Assembly (NCBI GenBank): GCA_036872755.1
Contig: JAVHNS010000002.1
Coordinates: 1 to 64,000, forward strand
Direction of reading: 5' to 3'
DNA: 64,000 bases
DNA from: Orbilia blumenaviensis
Taxonomy: Eukaryota > Ascomycota > Orbiliomycetes > Orbiliales > Orbiliaceae
Shown piece after piece: positions 14,171 through 28,228 of the stretch. Under the pieces are notes generated by a model that had not been told where the DNA came from, searched no databases, and saw only the letters and a program-made list of their open reading frames with translations. Each line of letters starts with the position of its first letter. The stretch's first letter is position 1. A program made the position numbers and the translations under genes.

Positions 14171-14505
14171 CTAGGAGGCCGCTGCGCAGTACTCAAACTT
14201 GATTGCAATATTTTGAATCTTAATTGTATATGAAAGAGATAATAGTGTATATTTTTTTATAATTTAAATGAAGTTTGGATTTCATAAATGAAACCTAATT
14301 TTAACAAAATTATAAAAGTATTAAAATCAAAAAAACAGTAGTATGATTTGCTAAGATTTGAAAAATTTTATATAAATTTATATAGGAAAATTTCAAAAAA
14401 ATTTTCTTTAAGTCAGTTAAAAATAATATATTTTTTGGTAAATTTAGTATAAATTGTGTTTTGCGCTGGTTCAACTTTAACCCTCCTGCATAAATGCAGT
14501 CGGGC
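14171..14505 (-). mobile_element. Helentron-like short element, copy E
   Basis: This 335-bp copy has both ends: CTAGGAGGCCGCTGCGCAGT on the plus strand and AAATGCAGTCGGGC at the other side, flanked by A on each side (T/T on the element strand). The inner copy of the inverted repeat has decayed to AACTTGATTGCA. The body is much more AT-rich than in copy A. Confidence 0.72.
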
Positions 14506-17500
14506 AAATTATTAAAAGAAATTCCACTAACATTTTTAAAACTATATTAATTATTATTAATTTCTTAAATAATAATAATAATGATGAACTAAAAATTTTA
14601 TATAAAAAAATCTAAAATATAAAGTTAAACTATTTTTATTAAAAAAATATTATAAAAATTAATAATATTAATTAAAAAAGTAAAAAAATAAAAAAAAAAA
14701 TTAACCTAAATAATAATACTATTAAAAAAAGATTTTTTAAAAAACCCTCTTATTTCAAAAATAATGAAAAAATTCTTAAATATGAAAATCCTACTTAAAA
14801 ACAAAAAAAATATCTATATATATATATTTATTACTGAAATATTACATTCAAAAATAATAAATATATTACTTAAGTATTTAAAATATATTTAACAAAAAAA
14901 CTTTATATATATATTTACAAAAAAATTGTTTGTTTTATGACTTTTTAAAAAATAAATGTAATTTATTTTAAAACAATTATAAGAAATATTATATTAAAAC
15001 ATAAATAACTAATTATTGAATTAAAAAATAATAAATTTGATGATATATTAAATAATTCAGAATTAAAAAATAATATTAAAAAATTTATAAAAAAAATAAA
15101 AGAAAAAATATTATAAAAATCAAATTTTTAATAATAATTGATATATATAATATAAATAATATAATATTAATATAATTATTAATAAATAATAATATAAATT
15201 TTAAATTAAATATTAATAATAAAAATATAATAAACTCTAACAACAAAATTAAAATCAATTTAAAAATTATAATAAAAATTTAACATAATAATAATGTTTT
15301 TATTATAAATATTACTAATAATAACAATTTCTATTAAAAAACTTTTAAAAAAAACTAAATACTTAAATATTAAAAAAAAAAAAAAAATTATTCTTATTAT
15401 TTTTATTAATTATATTAAATTAAATTATAATATTTTTAATATAAATAATTATAAAAAAATAAATTTATATTTAAAATTAAATAATAGCTAAATTAAAATT
15501 TATATAAAATATTATAATTTTTATTTAAATATTAAATTAAATAACTTATTTAATAAAAAAGAATTAAGAATTTAAAAAAATAAAAAAATAAAAAAAACTT
15601 TTTTCAATATTTATAATATTACTAAAAAAATTAAAAACAAATATATCAAAATTTTATTATATTATAAATTTTAATATATAATATTTTAATTATAATTTTA
15701 ACTAAAATACTTAATTATAATATATAAAAAACAAAATTAAAATCTAAACTAATAATATATTTAAATAAAATTTTACAAAAAAATATAAAAAAAATTTAAA
15801 ATTAATTATATCTTATTTTTATTTTCTTTTTTTTAAAATTTTTTTTTTTAAAAATATTTAACAATAAAATTAAAAAAATAAAAAAATTAAATAATTAAAT
15901 AATAATATTTAATTTGATTTTTATTTATAATTAAATTTTTTAAAGATAGGTTATTTTTTTTTATTAATAATATCTTTTTTATTAATTTTAATTAATATAT
16001 TAATAACTTAATATTAAATTAAATATATTATCAGAAAGTAATTATTTTTATAAAAAATTAATATTAAATTATATTTTTTATTAATTTTATTTTTCTAGCT
16101 TCAATTATATTAAATTTAAAATATGTAAAAATAATATAATTCAAATTCTATATTTTTAAACTTATAAGTTTTTCAACCAAATTAATAATTTTCATAAATA
16201 TATTAATATTATAATATTAAAATCTTTTTTATTTATCATTAAAAATAATCTATATATTTTTTTTAATAAAATAAAAAATAAATTAAAAATATAAAACTAC
16301 TTATTAATAATATTAAAAATTAACTCTAAAACTAACACAACAAATAATAAAAAATCAATTAAAAAACAATTATTAAATTATTTTAATAAATTTTTTCATC
16401 ATAATTTATAAATTAATTAAAATATTTTATTTTTTAAAAATTATTATATATTTTTTGATTATTTTATTCTAAAAACTTATTTAATTATTATTATAAATAA
16501 AAAGATTTTCTAAATAAAAATTTTTTGACTTAAATATAAATTCTTTTATTAATATAATTTTAAAATTTATTAATTTAAAAATATAATTCAACATTTTTAT
16601 TTTAATAAATTATAATAAAAAATTTTTTATAATATAAATAATATATTTAATATTTTTATTATATATAATTTTATAAAAATTTATTAAAAATAAATTATTA
16701 TAAATCATTAACAAATTATTTTAATAACTTTAATTTATTAAAATAATTTATTTTTTATTTATATAATTTAAAGTTAAATATATATTTATCTTATTTAATA
16801 AAGTATTTATAATTTTAAATTTTTATAAATTCCATTTAAAATTATTAAAATATTTTATTTTATATTGGAATATAAATAATAAAAATATTATTACTAACAT
16901 ATTTTTATTTATAAACTGTTAAAAAATATGAAAATTTTTAATAATATTTTTTGGGTTAATATTTTTTTGTTATAATATATTATTATAAAAAGTTAAAGAA
17001 TTTTTATCTGCAGTATTATCAAAATAAATTTATATAAATAATTTATATATATTTATTAAAAGATAAAAATTTTTAAGAGTTTATAAATTTTAAGATAGTT
17101 GTTTAATAGATATATAACCTTTATATATATGAATAATAATTTATTAATTAAAAATAGTAAGTTGATTTTTAATATAAAGAATAAAGCTATTAATTAAGTT
17201 TTTTAAATTTTAGTTTTATTTTATTTTAATAATATACTGTAAATTTTATATATTATTATTAATAATATTATTTAAATAAAATATAATATTAAAAAAGTAA
17301 ATTCATAATTAATCCTAAAAATATAAATAAATAATAATAAATAAATAATCCAACTTTTTAACAAATTTAATATAATATTATTTAAAATATTAAAAAAATT
17401 AATAAATAAATATTTTTTTTTAATATTAAATAAATTTAAAATTTAAATATATATCCAATAATAATAATTTAATATAAAAAAATTTTTTTTATTAAAAAAA

Positions 17501-18407
17501 CAGAATTTTTAATTTTATATTTAATAGAATTCTCCTCAATTCAAAACCAAAACTAATTATTAAATTATATTAAAATAATATATACCAATTTAATTAATTT
17601 TATTTATTATTTAATATATAATAATTATAATTATTTAATATTATATTACTTAAATTTATGGATTTAAAATTTTATATTAAATTTAAATTTTTAATTAATA
17701 TTAATTTTTATAAATATATTACTTATTTTATAAAAATATTAAAACTAAAATTATATAATATATTCATAATATTAATTAAATAATTTTCAACTTTTAAAAA
17801 TAATAAAATTATTATAAAAAATATATTAATCTTATAATTATAAAAAATAATAAAAATATTAATAATATTAAAAATAAAAAAATTAAAAAATATTTATTAA
17901 AATCTATAAATATAATTATTATCACTTTATTATTTTTACTTTATATTAAATTAATTTTTATAATTTTTTTCCTTTTTTTTTTATAATAGTTTTCCTTTTT
18001 TTATATAATATTTTTAAAGTTTATTTTTTTTAACTATTAATTAAAATAAATTTTATAAAATAAAATAATATATTTAATAATATATTTAAAATAATTTAAA
18101 ATTTATATTAATTTATAAATTATTAATAAAAAAATAAGTTAATTAATAAAAAATTTTATTTTTATAATATATTAAAAAACTTATACTAAAAAATAATAAA
18201 AAATCAAAATTTTAATTTATCACAAATCAAATTAAAACCACCATTTTTTTTATTATTTAATAAAATTTTAATAATTTTTTAAAATTTTTTTTAATAATAA
18301 AATTTTTTTTAATTATATTTTAATAAAAAATTATCAAAAAATTTACACAAAAATTCCCAAATAAATTAAAAATTTAAAATCTTTATTTAATTAAAAATAA
18401 TTATAAT

Positions 18408-19203
18408 GCCCGACTGCATTTATGCAGAAAGGTTAAAGTTAAACCAGCGCAAGGGCGCGATCCTACCCAGAAAAATATATTGTTTTTAACTAACTTAAAG
18501 ATTTTCAAAACTCATTTTTACCATACAAATTTATATGAAATTTTTAAAATCTTAGCAATCTTAGCACTAATTTTCAAGCCTCACCTAAAAAATTTTGAAA
18601 ATTACCTCTAACAAAAATCTTCACCATTTTTATATTTTTAAATCTATAACTCTAGTATTTTAATATAATCTTTTTTAATTTTTTATCCAATTTTTTATAA
18701 ACAAACAGTTCTCTAGTTATTATTTTTATATTTTTTTAATTTTTTTTAATTAAATCACTTTTAGCAAAAATATAATCACATAACTATTTTCGATGTTAAA
18801 ACTATTTTTATTTAATTTTTATTTAATTTTTATTTAATTTAATTTAGTTTCTGCATGCAAAAGTGTCACATAACACATCAAAATAACATCACAAATTTTT
18901 AAAATTAAATTAAATTAAAATAAAATAAAATAAAATAATTAAATAAAAATAATTTTAACATCAAAAATAATCACATAATCTCATACAAAAATTACATCAA
19001 AGTTATATTAATTATTATATTAATTATAATATTAATTATTATATTAATTATAATATTAATTATTATATTAATAATCATATTAAGTATTATATTAATTCTT
19101 ATATTAATTATTATATTAGAAATTATATTAATAATTATATTATATATTGATTTAAAATCAAAATGCCGCAGTCAGATTTAAGTGCTGCGCAGCAGCCTCC
19201 TAG
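18408..19203 (+). mobile_element. Helentron-like element, long form, copy F
   Basis: The ends are the family's own (GCCCGACTGCATTTATGCAG at the start, GCTGCGCAGCAGCCTCCTAG at the end, T on both sides), but the element is 796 bp. The extra length holds a large imperfect inverted repeat at about 18,773-18,980 and a run of short ATTAATTATTAT-type tandem units at about 19,010-19,140. Copy H shares this extra DNA, so they form a long subfamily. Confidence 0.7.
18773..18980. repeat. Nested inverted repeat (MITE-like) in copy F
   Basis: The arms read about ATCACATAACTATTTTCGAT going in and ATCAAAAATAATCACATAAT coming out, which are imperfect reverse complements. The centre is AT-rich and contains TGCATGC. 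A matching inverted repeat sits in copy H at about 22,793-23,037. It may be a small palindromic element that jumped into an ancestral long element. Confidence 0.55.
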
Positions 19204-19584
19204 TTTTTATATTTTTAATTATATAAATATTAATTTAATAATATATATAAACAATATATTACTTTTATAAATAATATTTTTTTTAAATAATTGTATTTAT
19301 AATAAAAATAAATTAAAAATTAAGATTTTAAATAAATTTACAAAAATTCTAATATAATATTTTTAAATTTAGAAAAATTTTAATAAAATATAAATTTAAA
19401 AAAATTTTAATATAATATAAATCTAACATAACATTCTTAAATTTAATAATATTTTTAAACTTAACAATATTTTTAAAATAGGAAAATCTTAATAATATTC
19501 TTAAATTTGGAAAGTTTTAAAATATAAGAATATATTTATTTTTAAACACTTTTATGTAAAAAATGAAATTATTAAATATATTAA

Positions 19585-19740
19585 AACTTAAAAATTTTTA
19601 TACAAATTTATATAAACAAAAATTATCAAAAATTTCTAAATACACCAAAAACAATATATTCTTTTAATTGACTTTATAAGAAAACTCCACACAACCCTCG
19701 CACTCGGAAGTTCAATTTCAACCCTCCTTATCAGTCGGGC
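19585..19740 (-). mobile_element. Helentron-like fragment, copy G (5' end only)
   Basis: The plus strand ends AACCCTCCTTATCAGTCGGGC followed by A, the family's 5' terminus on the minus strand. The decayed central palindrome (TATACAAATTTATATAA) lies near 19,590-19,610. No CTAGGAGG end is visible on the other side, so this is a truncated copy. Confidence 0.6.
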
Positions 19741-19747
19741 ATAAATA

Positions 19748-21079
19748 GTTTATATATTTAATAATTTATATAAAATTAAATTTAATTTATATAATAAAAT
19801 AGTTAATTAAATATAGTTTAAAATTAATAATAATACATATTAAAATAATATATAAAATATTAAAATATTTTAATAGTATAAAGATTTTAGAATTTATATT
19901 AAAAAATATAAAAATAAATAATAAAAATTATTAAAAAAATATTTAGATTTTAATTTAATTAGTGATATAAATAATAAAAAGTTAATTAAAGATTATTTAT
20001 GCTTTTATAATTAAAGTTTGATAATTTGAAGGTTTAAAAAATAGATTATAATAATTAATAATATATATATATTAAATATATAATTATAATAAAAGTAGTT
20101 AAAAATATAATTTAATTAGAATGTTTGATAAAAATTATGAAAATTAAATTATTTGTATTATTATTACTTTATTTTAATTATATAATTATTTAATAATTTA
20201 TAATTAATTTTAAATAATATAATTAAATAAAATATATAGATATTAAGTATTATATAATTAAAAACTTTTATATAAAAAAAGTTTTAAATATTAAAAAAAT
20301 TGTATTTATTAATAATTTAATTAACTTTTTAATTAAATTTTTGGTGAATATTAGGAGTATTTAATTATAATAAATTTATATTTATTATAATATATATATA
20401 TATATATATTTTTAAATTAAATAGTTTTTATTTATGAAAATAGTTTTATAATTTAATTAAAGTTTTTAATAAAATATAATATTTTTATTTAATAGTATAA
20501 TTATTTATAATAATTTAATTATATTATATATATAAATAACTTTATTATTTTATATATTTAATTTTTTTTTTATTTATATTTCAATTTTAATTTATATATT
20601 CAAAATAATTTGATATAAATTTTAATTATTTATAATTATTTTATATTAAATTGTATATTTTTATATATTCTTTTTATATATTTTATAATTTAAAATATTA
20701 TTTAAAATATAAAATATAATGTATTTATTAAATTTATTATTTATATTATATTAATCTTACTAAGTAAATAAAATTATAATTATATAAATAAAAAAAAAGT
20801 TTTTAAAAAAAATTAAAATAATTATTATAAAATTTGGTAAAAATATTAGAATGTTATATTTAAAATAGTTGGATAAATTATTTTATATACCATTTTTTTA
20901 ATTTCTTATAACACTTTCTAATTAAAATAGTTTTAATTTTTTAAATTATTTTTTATATAATTAATTTATAAATTACTTTGTGTATAATTTATTTATATAT
21001 ATATACATTTTGATTAAAAATATTATTGAACTAAACAGACTTTGTTTAATATATTTCACTTAACCCATCACTTCTGACA
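19748..21079 (-). repeat. LTR-like repeat family L, copy 1
   Basis: Read on the minus strand it starts TGTCAGAAGTGATGGGTTAA at 21,079. The same start occurs in copies at 26,686, 29,522 and 37,440. The body matches 25,855-26,686 directly and 29,522-30,329 in reverse, with a missing middle part in the latter. A TGTCAG start is typical of fungal LTRs, but no CA end, primer site or coding remnant could be shown, so the LTR assignment is provisional. Confidence 0.55.
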
Positions 21080-22495
21080 TAAAATATTTAACTTTAGGAG
21101 ATTTATGTTTTTTTTAAATATAAAAATTATATTATATACAAATGTTAACATAAAAATTTGATAAAAAAATAATAAATTAAATTATTTTTGAGTATAATTT
21201 TTTTTTTAGCTAAGGAGTTAAATAATCTTGTGCTTTTATTTTTATTTTTATTTTTTGCTTTTTTCCTTCTGTCTTATGTAGTTAATAACAAAATATATAT
21301 TTTTCTTTTAATATTATTATATTATTAATTATAATTCAAATTTTGAAATTGTTAGGATTTAATAGGCCCTTAGTTAAATTGTTTATATTTTTTTAAATTA
21401 TATGTAGATTATAAAATTAATATATATTAGATAATAAAAATATATATATTTAATTTTAACTTTATAAATTATATAATTTGTAATTATTATGTAAATATAT
21501 AAATAAAATATTATATATTTTTTAATTTTGTATTAATAAATTTTTTAAGTTATATTAAAAAATTAATTTTTAATTTAATTTATTAATGAAAATTAATAGT
21601 TTTAGGAATAAATTAGTATTACATATTATTTGATAATAATTTGTTTTTTTTGTTTTGTATTATATTAATTTTTGGATTAAAATATATAATAATATTGGAA
21701 GTTTATAAATTAAAATTTAGTAATTTATTAATTAATTTTAAAATTTTAATAAATATATTAATATTATAATAATAAAATTTTTTTTATTTAATTTTAAATA
21801 TAATTTATATATTTTTTTTAATAGATGATAAAAAAAATTATAAATATAATATAATTTAAATTAAATTAATAATTTAAAAATTATTTTTAAATAAAAGTTT
21901 AAAATTATTAAGTATTTTTATAAATTAATTTAATATTATTTAAAAATTAAATAAAATATTTTATTTTTTAAATATAGTTATAAATTTTTTTATTATTTTA
22001 TTTTAAAAATTTATTTAGTTATTATTTTAAATTAGTAAGTTATTAAAATATGAATCTTAAAATTTTAATATAAATTTTTTAATTAGTATAATTTTAAAAT
22101 TTATTAATTTAAATATATAATTAGCTATTTTAGTATTAATAATAATAATAAAATTTTAATATTATAATATATATAATTTATGTTTTTAAATTTTATTATT
22201 TGGTAAAAATTTAAAATTAATAAATTATTTTAAATTAAAACAAATTTATTTAAGTAATTCTTATTATAGATTTTTTGTTTATAAGTAATATAGTTTAAAT
22301 TAAAATAAATATCGATTTTAGATAAAAATTAATTTATATTAAAATTTTTTTTAAAATTGTTAAAATTTAAATAATTAAATTTGTATATATATAATAATAT
22401 TTTTAATAATAAATTGTTTAAATGTATAAAAATTATTAATAATTCTTTTTGAAATAATATTTTTTTTTTTATAAAATTATATTATAATAAAAAAA

Positions 22496-23413
22496 CTAGG
22501 AGGCTGCTGCGCAGCACTCAAACCCGACTGCCGCATCTTGATTATAAATCAATAATAATTAATATAATATTTAATATAATAACTATTATAATACCTAATA
22601 TAATATTTGATATAATAACTATTATAATAATTAATATAATATTTAATATAATAACTAATATCATCATGATAATTATAACAATTAATCATATACTTAATAT
22701 AATAACTAATATAATAATTAATATAATAACTAATATAATAACTAATATAATAATTAATATAATAATTAATATAATTTTGATGTAACTTTTATATGTGATC
22801 ACGTGACCATTTTCAACATCAAAACTATTTCTTATTTCATTTTTATTTAATTTTATTTTATTTTTATTTATTTTTAAAAATTTTATAACATCATTTTAAA
22901 TATGTGTTACATAACTATTTTACATCTAAAAACTAAATTAAATTAAATAAAAATTAAATAAAAATTAAAGAAAAATTAAAAAAAACTTTAAAAAAAATGA
23001 AAGAAAAATAGTTTTGATGTTAAAAATAATCACATATTTTAATTTTTATTAAAAGTAATAAAATTATAAAAAATATAAAAAATGAAAATAAATATATGGT
23101 GGTTTGTGAAAAATTAGATAATTATTTAAAGAAAATTATATTAAAATATTAAAAATAAAAAATTAAAAAAACAAAAACAGTGAAGATTTTTATTAAAATC
23201 AATTTTCAAAATTTCTTAGTAATTTTTTGTCAAAATTTAAAAAGAATATTAAGATCCGCCAAAATTTGCAAAATCCCATATAAATTTATATAATAAAAAT
23301 TTAAAATCTTTTTCTCTAAGTCAGCCAAAAACAACACATTTTTTGCCAGATTTGGTATGGATCGCGCCCTCGCGCGGAGGTTCAACTTTAACCCTCCTGC
23401 AACGCAGTCGGGT
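22496..23413 (-). mobile_element. Helentron-like element, long form, copy H
   Basis: This is the longest copy (918 bp). The plus strand opens CTAGGAGGCTGCTGCGCAGC and closes CTGCAACGCAGTCGGG-T, with A on both outer sides. It carries tandem TAATATAATAACT-type units at about 22,555-22,780 and a long inverted repeat at about 22,793-23,037, as copy F does. Many positions still hold G and C (for example GATCGCGCCCTCGCGCGG near 23,360), so it is less mutated than E or J. Confidence 0.72.
22793..23037. repeat. Nested inverted repeat (MITE-like) in copy H
   Basis: The left arm has GTGACCATTTTCAACATCAA and the right arm TAGTTTTGATGTTAAAAATA followed by ATCACAT, so the arms pair imperfectly over roughly 100 bases each. 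It is the counterpart of the inverted repeat in copy F. Confidence 0.6.
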
Positions 23414-24842
23414 ATAAATATATATAAAAAATTTGAAAATATTTATTAATAAATAAAATTTTTTTATATATAAATAATTATATATTAATAAAATATTATT
23501 AATTAATGATTAATATAAAATATAAAATTATTAAATAAATTCTTAATTTTTTAAATTTATTTAATTATTATAATATATTTTAAATTTTAAATATTTTTAT
23601 ATATAATATTATTTGGAAATAATATAATATTAAAAAATTAAATTTTAAATTAATATTATAATAATTAGTGAATTATAATTAATAAATAAAAAAAATAATT
23701 CGAATAATTAAATAATTAATATATTGAAAATATTTAAAATTCGGGAGTATTTTTTTAAAAAAAAATTTAATTTTAAAATTTTTAAATTTATATTATATAT
23801 TTCTTATTTTAAATTTTAAGTTGGTTGTTGAATTTTTTTAAAAAAGTATATATTAATTGTGTTAATCCTATTGGTTACTAAGTATATAATAATTATAATT
23901 ATTTATAATTATTTTAATTGGATATTTAAAAATAAATGTTTGTATAAAAACAATATTTTTTATAAATATTAATTTTTAAAAATATATTATTTATTTTGAG
24001 GATATCAAAAAATTAGAATTATCAAGTATATTTATAATATTTAAAAAACAGCTTTTAACTTTAAAATATTATAAATAAAAAAATATTAATTTTTAATTAT
24101 AAAATATTATAAAAAAATTAATAAGATATAAAATTAAAAAATTAATATTTAAAATTTTATAATTAATATTTTTATTTAAAATATATTTATTATTATTTAA
24201 TAAATTTATTTTATCCAAAAATCTAAATTTAAATTTTTTTTAATTAAAAAACTAAAAAAATTCTAAATAACAAAATAAAATTTTTTATAATAAAACTATA
24301 AAATTTTTATATGAATATTAAAATAAAAATTATTAAATATTAATTAAATTAAATATTAAAAAATATTAATTTTAGAAAAATTTAAAGTTTTTAAAAGTTT
24401 TTTAATAAACTATTTATAATTTATTTTTAAAATTTTAAATATATAATAAAAATATTATTACTTTTAAAATTTTAAGATATACAAATAATAATTTTTTAAA
24501 ATTTTTCTTAACAATAAAAACAATTTTAATTATATTTAAAAATAAAATTAAATAAAAATTCAAAATATTTTATAAAATTTAGTATTTACTTTATTCTTAA
24601 GTACTAAATTTAAAAAATTATTTTTTTAAATATACAAAATATTATACTTTAAAATATTTTCTTATTAATAATATAATAATATAAATAAAAATATTATATT
24701 ATATTTTAAAATATTTTTTTATAAATAATATAATAATATAAATATTTATAATAAAAAAATAAATAAGATCTTAACTATTAAAAAATTAAATATATTAAAA
24801 AATATAAAAAAATAATTTAAAAATAACTTAAATAATAAGTTT

Positions 24843-25860
24843 AAAAGTGAATTAGATTAAAATTAAATTATTTATAAATATATTATTTTACTAATATATT
24901 TAATTATTAAATTTATTTGATATATTAAATAAATAAAAATATATTTAATATTATTTTGATGTTTAATATTTATATTTATAGATAATTTATATTTATATAA
25001 ATCGTATTTATATAAAGATTTTTAAATAATGGTACTTTTAAGATTTTTTTTCAGATTTTATTAATTAATTTATTAATATTTTAAATATTTTCTTTATTAT
25101 TTTTATTTATTGAATTTAGTATATCTTTATTAAAAATTATATTATTTAATATTTTTATAATTTAACTTATTTTAAGAGAATAATTTCAATATTTTAAATT
25201 AAGAATATAATTAGTTCAAAAATATTAGGCTGTTTTAGGAATTTCTTATTTGGGAAATACCCAATAATATTTAAATTATTTTAAATTTTTTAATTATTTT
25301 ATTTAATATTAAATATTTACAAAAAGAAATATAATAAATTTATTATATATATATTTATTTATAAATTATATAAAAAATATTATTATTTTTTATAAATTTA
25401 AAATAAAATAAAATTTTATGATAAAAAAAATTTTGATTAAAAAAAAATAATATTTTTTGAAAAAATTAATATAATTAAATTAATAAATTAATATAGTTAT
25501 TAATAATTTTTATAAATTTAAAAATAATAAAATTTTTTAATTTATAAAAAAAAATATAAACTTAAATTTAAAATTGTATTATAGGAATAATATTATATTA
25601 ATATTTTTATTATTAAAATTTAATTAAAATATATTATTTAATTAAATATCTTAAAATTAGTTATTATTAATATTATATTAAAATTTACTATTAAAGAAAC
25701 TATATTAGGATGAAATATTTATAACACTATATTAGGATGAAATATTTATAACACTATATTAGGATGAAATATTTATAACACTATATTAAAATTAATTTTA
25801 AAATTTTATGATTAAAAAATTATTTAAATAAAATTAAAACAAATATTTAATTAAAAATTT
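24843..25860 (+). repeat. Diverged repeat M, copy 2
   Basis: This matches 831-1,713 in the same orientation. It has some extra sequence around 25,270-25,380 and a local triplication at 25,699-25,779. It runs straight into LTR-like copy 2. Ends are by eye. Confidence 0.6.
25699..25779. repeat. Tandem repeat, 27-bp unit, 3 copies
   Basis: Three perfect 27-bp units built on ACTATATTAGGATGAAATAT followed by TTATAAC. The other M copy has a single related unit, so the expansion followed the duplication. Confidence 0.85.
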
Positions 25861-26686
25861 TTATATAAAAAAAATTTTAAATATTAAAAAAATTATATTT
25901 ATTAATAATTGAATTAATTTTTTAATTAAGTTTTTAATAAAAATTAAATATTAAAAATATTTAATGATAATACATTTATATTTATTATAATTTATATATT
26001 TTCTTTAAATTAAATAATTTTTATTTATAAAAATAATTTTATAATTTAATTAAAATTTTTAACAAAATATAATATTCTTTTTAATAATATAATTATTTAT
26101 AATAATTTAATTATATTATATATAAATAATTTTATTATTTTATATATTTAATTTTTTTTTTATTTATATTTCAACTTTAATTTATATATTTAAAATGATT
26201 TAATATAAATTTTAATTATTTATAATTATTTTATATTAAATTATATATTTTTATATATTTTTTTTATATATTTTTTATAATTTAAAATATTATTTAAAAT
26301 ATAAAATATAATATATTTATTAAATTTATTATTTATATTATATTAATTTTATTAATATAATAAATAAATACAATTATAATTATATAAACAAAAGAAAAAC
26401 TTTAAAAAAAAATTATAATAATTATTATAAAATTTAATAAAAATATTAAAATATTATATTTAATATAATTAAATAAATTATCCTATATATAACCTCTCTA
26501 ATTTTTAATATAATTTTTTAATTAAAATAATTTTAACTCTTTATATACCTAAATTATTTTTCATATAATCAACTTATAAACCACCCTACATATAGCCCAC
26601 TTATATATATAAACCTTAACTAAAAATACTACTAAACTCAGCAAAATTTATCTAATACACTTCACTTGACCCCATCAATTCTGACA
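25855..26686 (-). repeat. LTR-like repeat family L, copy 2
   Basis: The minus-strand start is TGTCAGAATTGATGGGGTCA, better preserved than copy 1. The body matches 20,255-21,079. A second partial copy of the terminal part (about 26,690-26,833, ending TTCTGATA) follows directly, as a short tandem or nested duplication. Confidence 0.55.
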
Positions 26687-26960
26687 TTTATATACTTAAA
26701 TTACTTTTCATATAATTAACTTATAAACTATTTTACATATAATCTACTTATATATATAAAGTTTGATTGAGGATATTATTAAATTTAGTAAACTTAATTT
26801 AATATACTTCACTTAACCCTATTCATTCTGATATATTATTATAAATTTTATAATTTATTACATATATTTATTTTTTTTATTTATAATTATAATTTTAAAA
26901 ATTTTTTAATAAATTTTTGTTTTTATTTTTAATTGAGTACTTGTGTTGAAAATGTATAAA

Positions 26961-27321
26961 CTAGGAAGCCGCTGCGCAGTACTCAAACCCAACTGCAACA
27001 TTTAGATCATATCTGACTATACAAATAATAACATATTTTCATTTATAATAAAAAAATGTTTAAATATTAAAAATAAATTTTAATTGATAAATAAAACTTA
27101 ATTTATAAATATTTATAAAAACTTAATTTTAATAAGATTATAAAAATATTAAAATTAAAAAAAATACTAAAACTTAAAAAACTTTATATAAATTTATATA
27201 ACAAAATTTCAAAAATTTTTTTTTTAAATCAATCAAAAACAATATATTTTTTAGCAGATCTGGTATGGATCGCGCCTTACGTAAATTTAACTCTAACCCT
27301 CCTACAATACTGCAGTCGGGC
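26961..27321 (-). mobile_element. Helentron-like short element, copy I
   Basis: This 361-bp copy opens CTAGGAAGCCGCTGCGCAGT and closes TACTGCAGTCGGGC on the plus strand, with A on both outer sides. Its body aligns with copy A from end to end, but most internal C and G have become T and A; GATCTGGTATGGATCGCGCC is retained near 27,260. It is a RIP-decayed sister of A and D. Confidence 0.73.
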
Positions 27322-28228
27322 ATATAATTCTTTTTTTTTTTTGAAATCTGAATTTTTTTTTTTTATTTTTTATTTCAATTATTATTTAACTTTTATATTT
27401 ATTTCAATTATTTTTCTTTTTTAATTATTTTTAATTACTTTCATATAATTTTTAAAAAAAACTTTTTCAATTAAAATTTTTTTCAAAATTTAATTTAATT
27501 TTTTTCTTAATTTTTACTTCTTTTTTTAAAAATTTTTTATTACTTATTAATTTTTATCAATTTTTTAGTTTTTTTAATCAAAAAACTTTTTTTTTTTTTA
27601 CCCTTTTTCTTAATTACTTAAGTAAATATAAAATACCACAAATTACTAATATAATTAACCAAATTCTTAATATTTAAAAATTTATTCTTATAAATAATAA
27701 TTTTTTTCTCACAATCCCTTATTTTACCTATATTTAAAATAATATAACATATTATATTAATAATAACACAAAATAAAATCATTATCAATTTAAAAAAATT
27801 ATTTATTTTTTAAATAATAATATTATTTTTTAAATTTTTAATTCTACAATTTTTAATATTAAAATTTAATATATTACAAATATATATATATATTTTTAAA
27901 TATATTAATTTATTTAATATAACTATTTATATAAATACAAATATAATTATATATTAATTTATAATAAAATATATTTTTTTCAAATATAATTTTAAAATAA
28001 AACTCTTAATCTTTTTAAAATTAAAAATATTTTATCTTAATTTATTTTAATTAAAAATAAATTTTTGTTTATCATTATTATTATTTTTTTTTTCTATTTT
28101 TATCTTAATTCTTTTTTTTTTCTTTGTTATATTTTTATTTTTATTTTTATTATTATTCCTACTAAAAATACAATTTATAAACAAATTAATTTTTTTATTA
28201 ATAAATTTATTTATTAAAAAATTACAAA

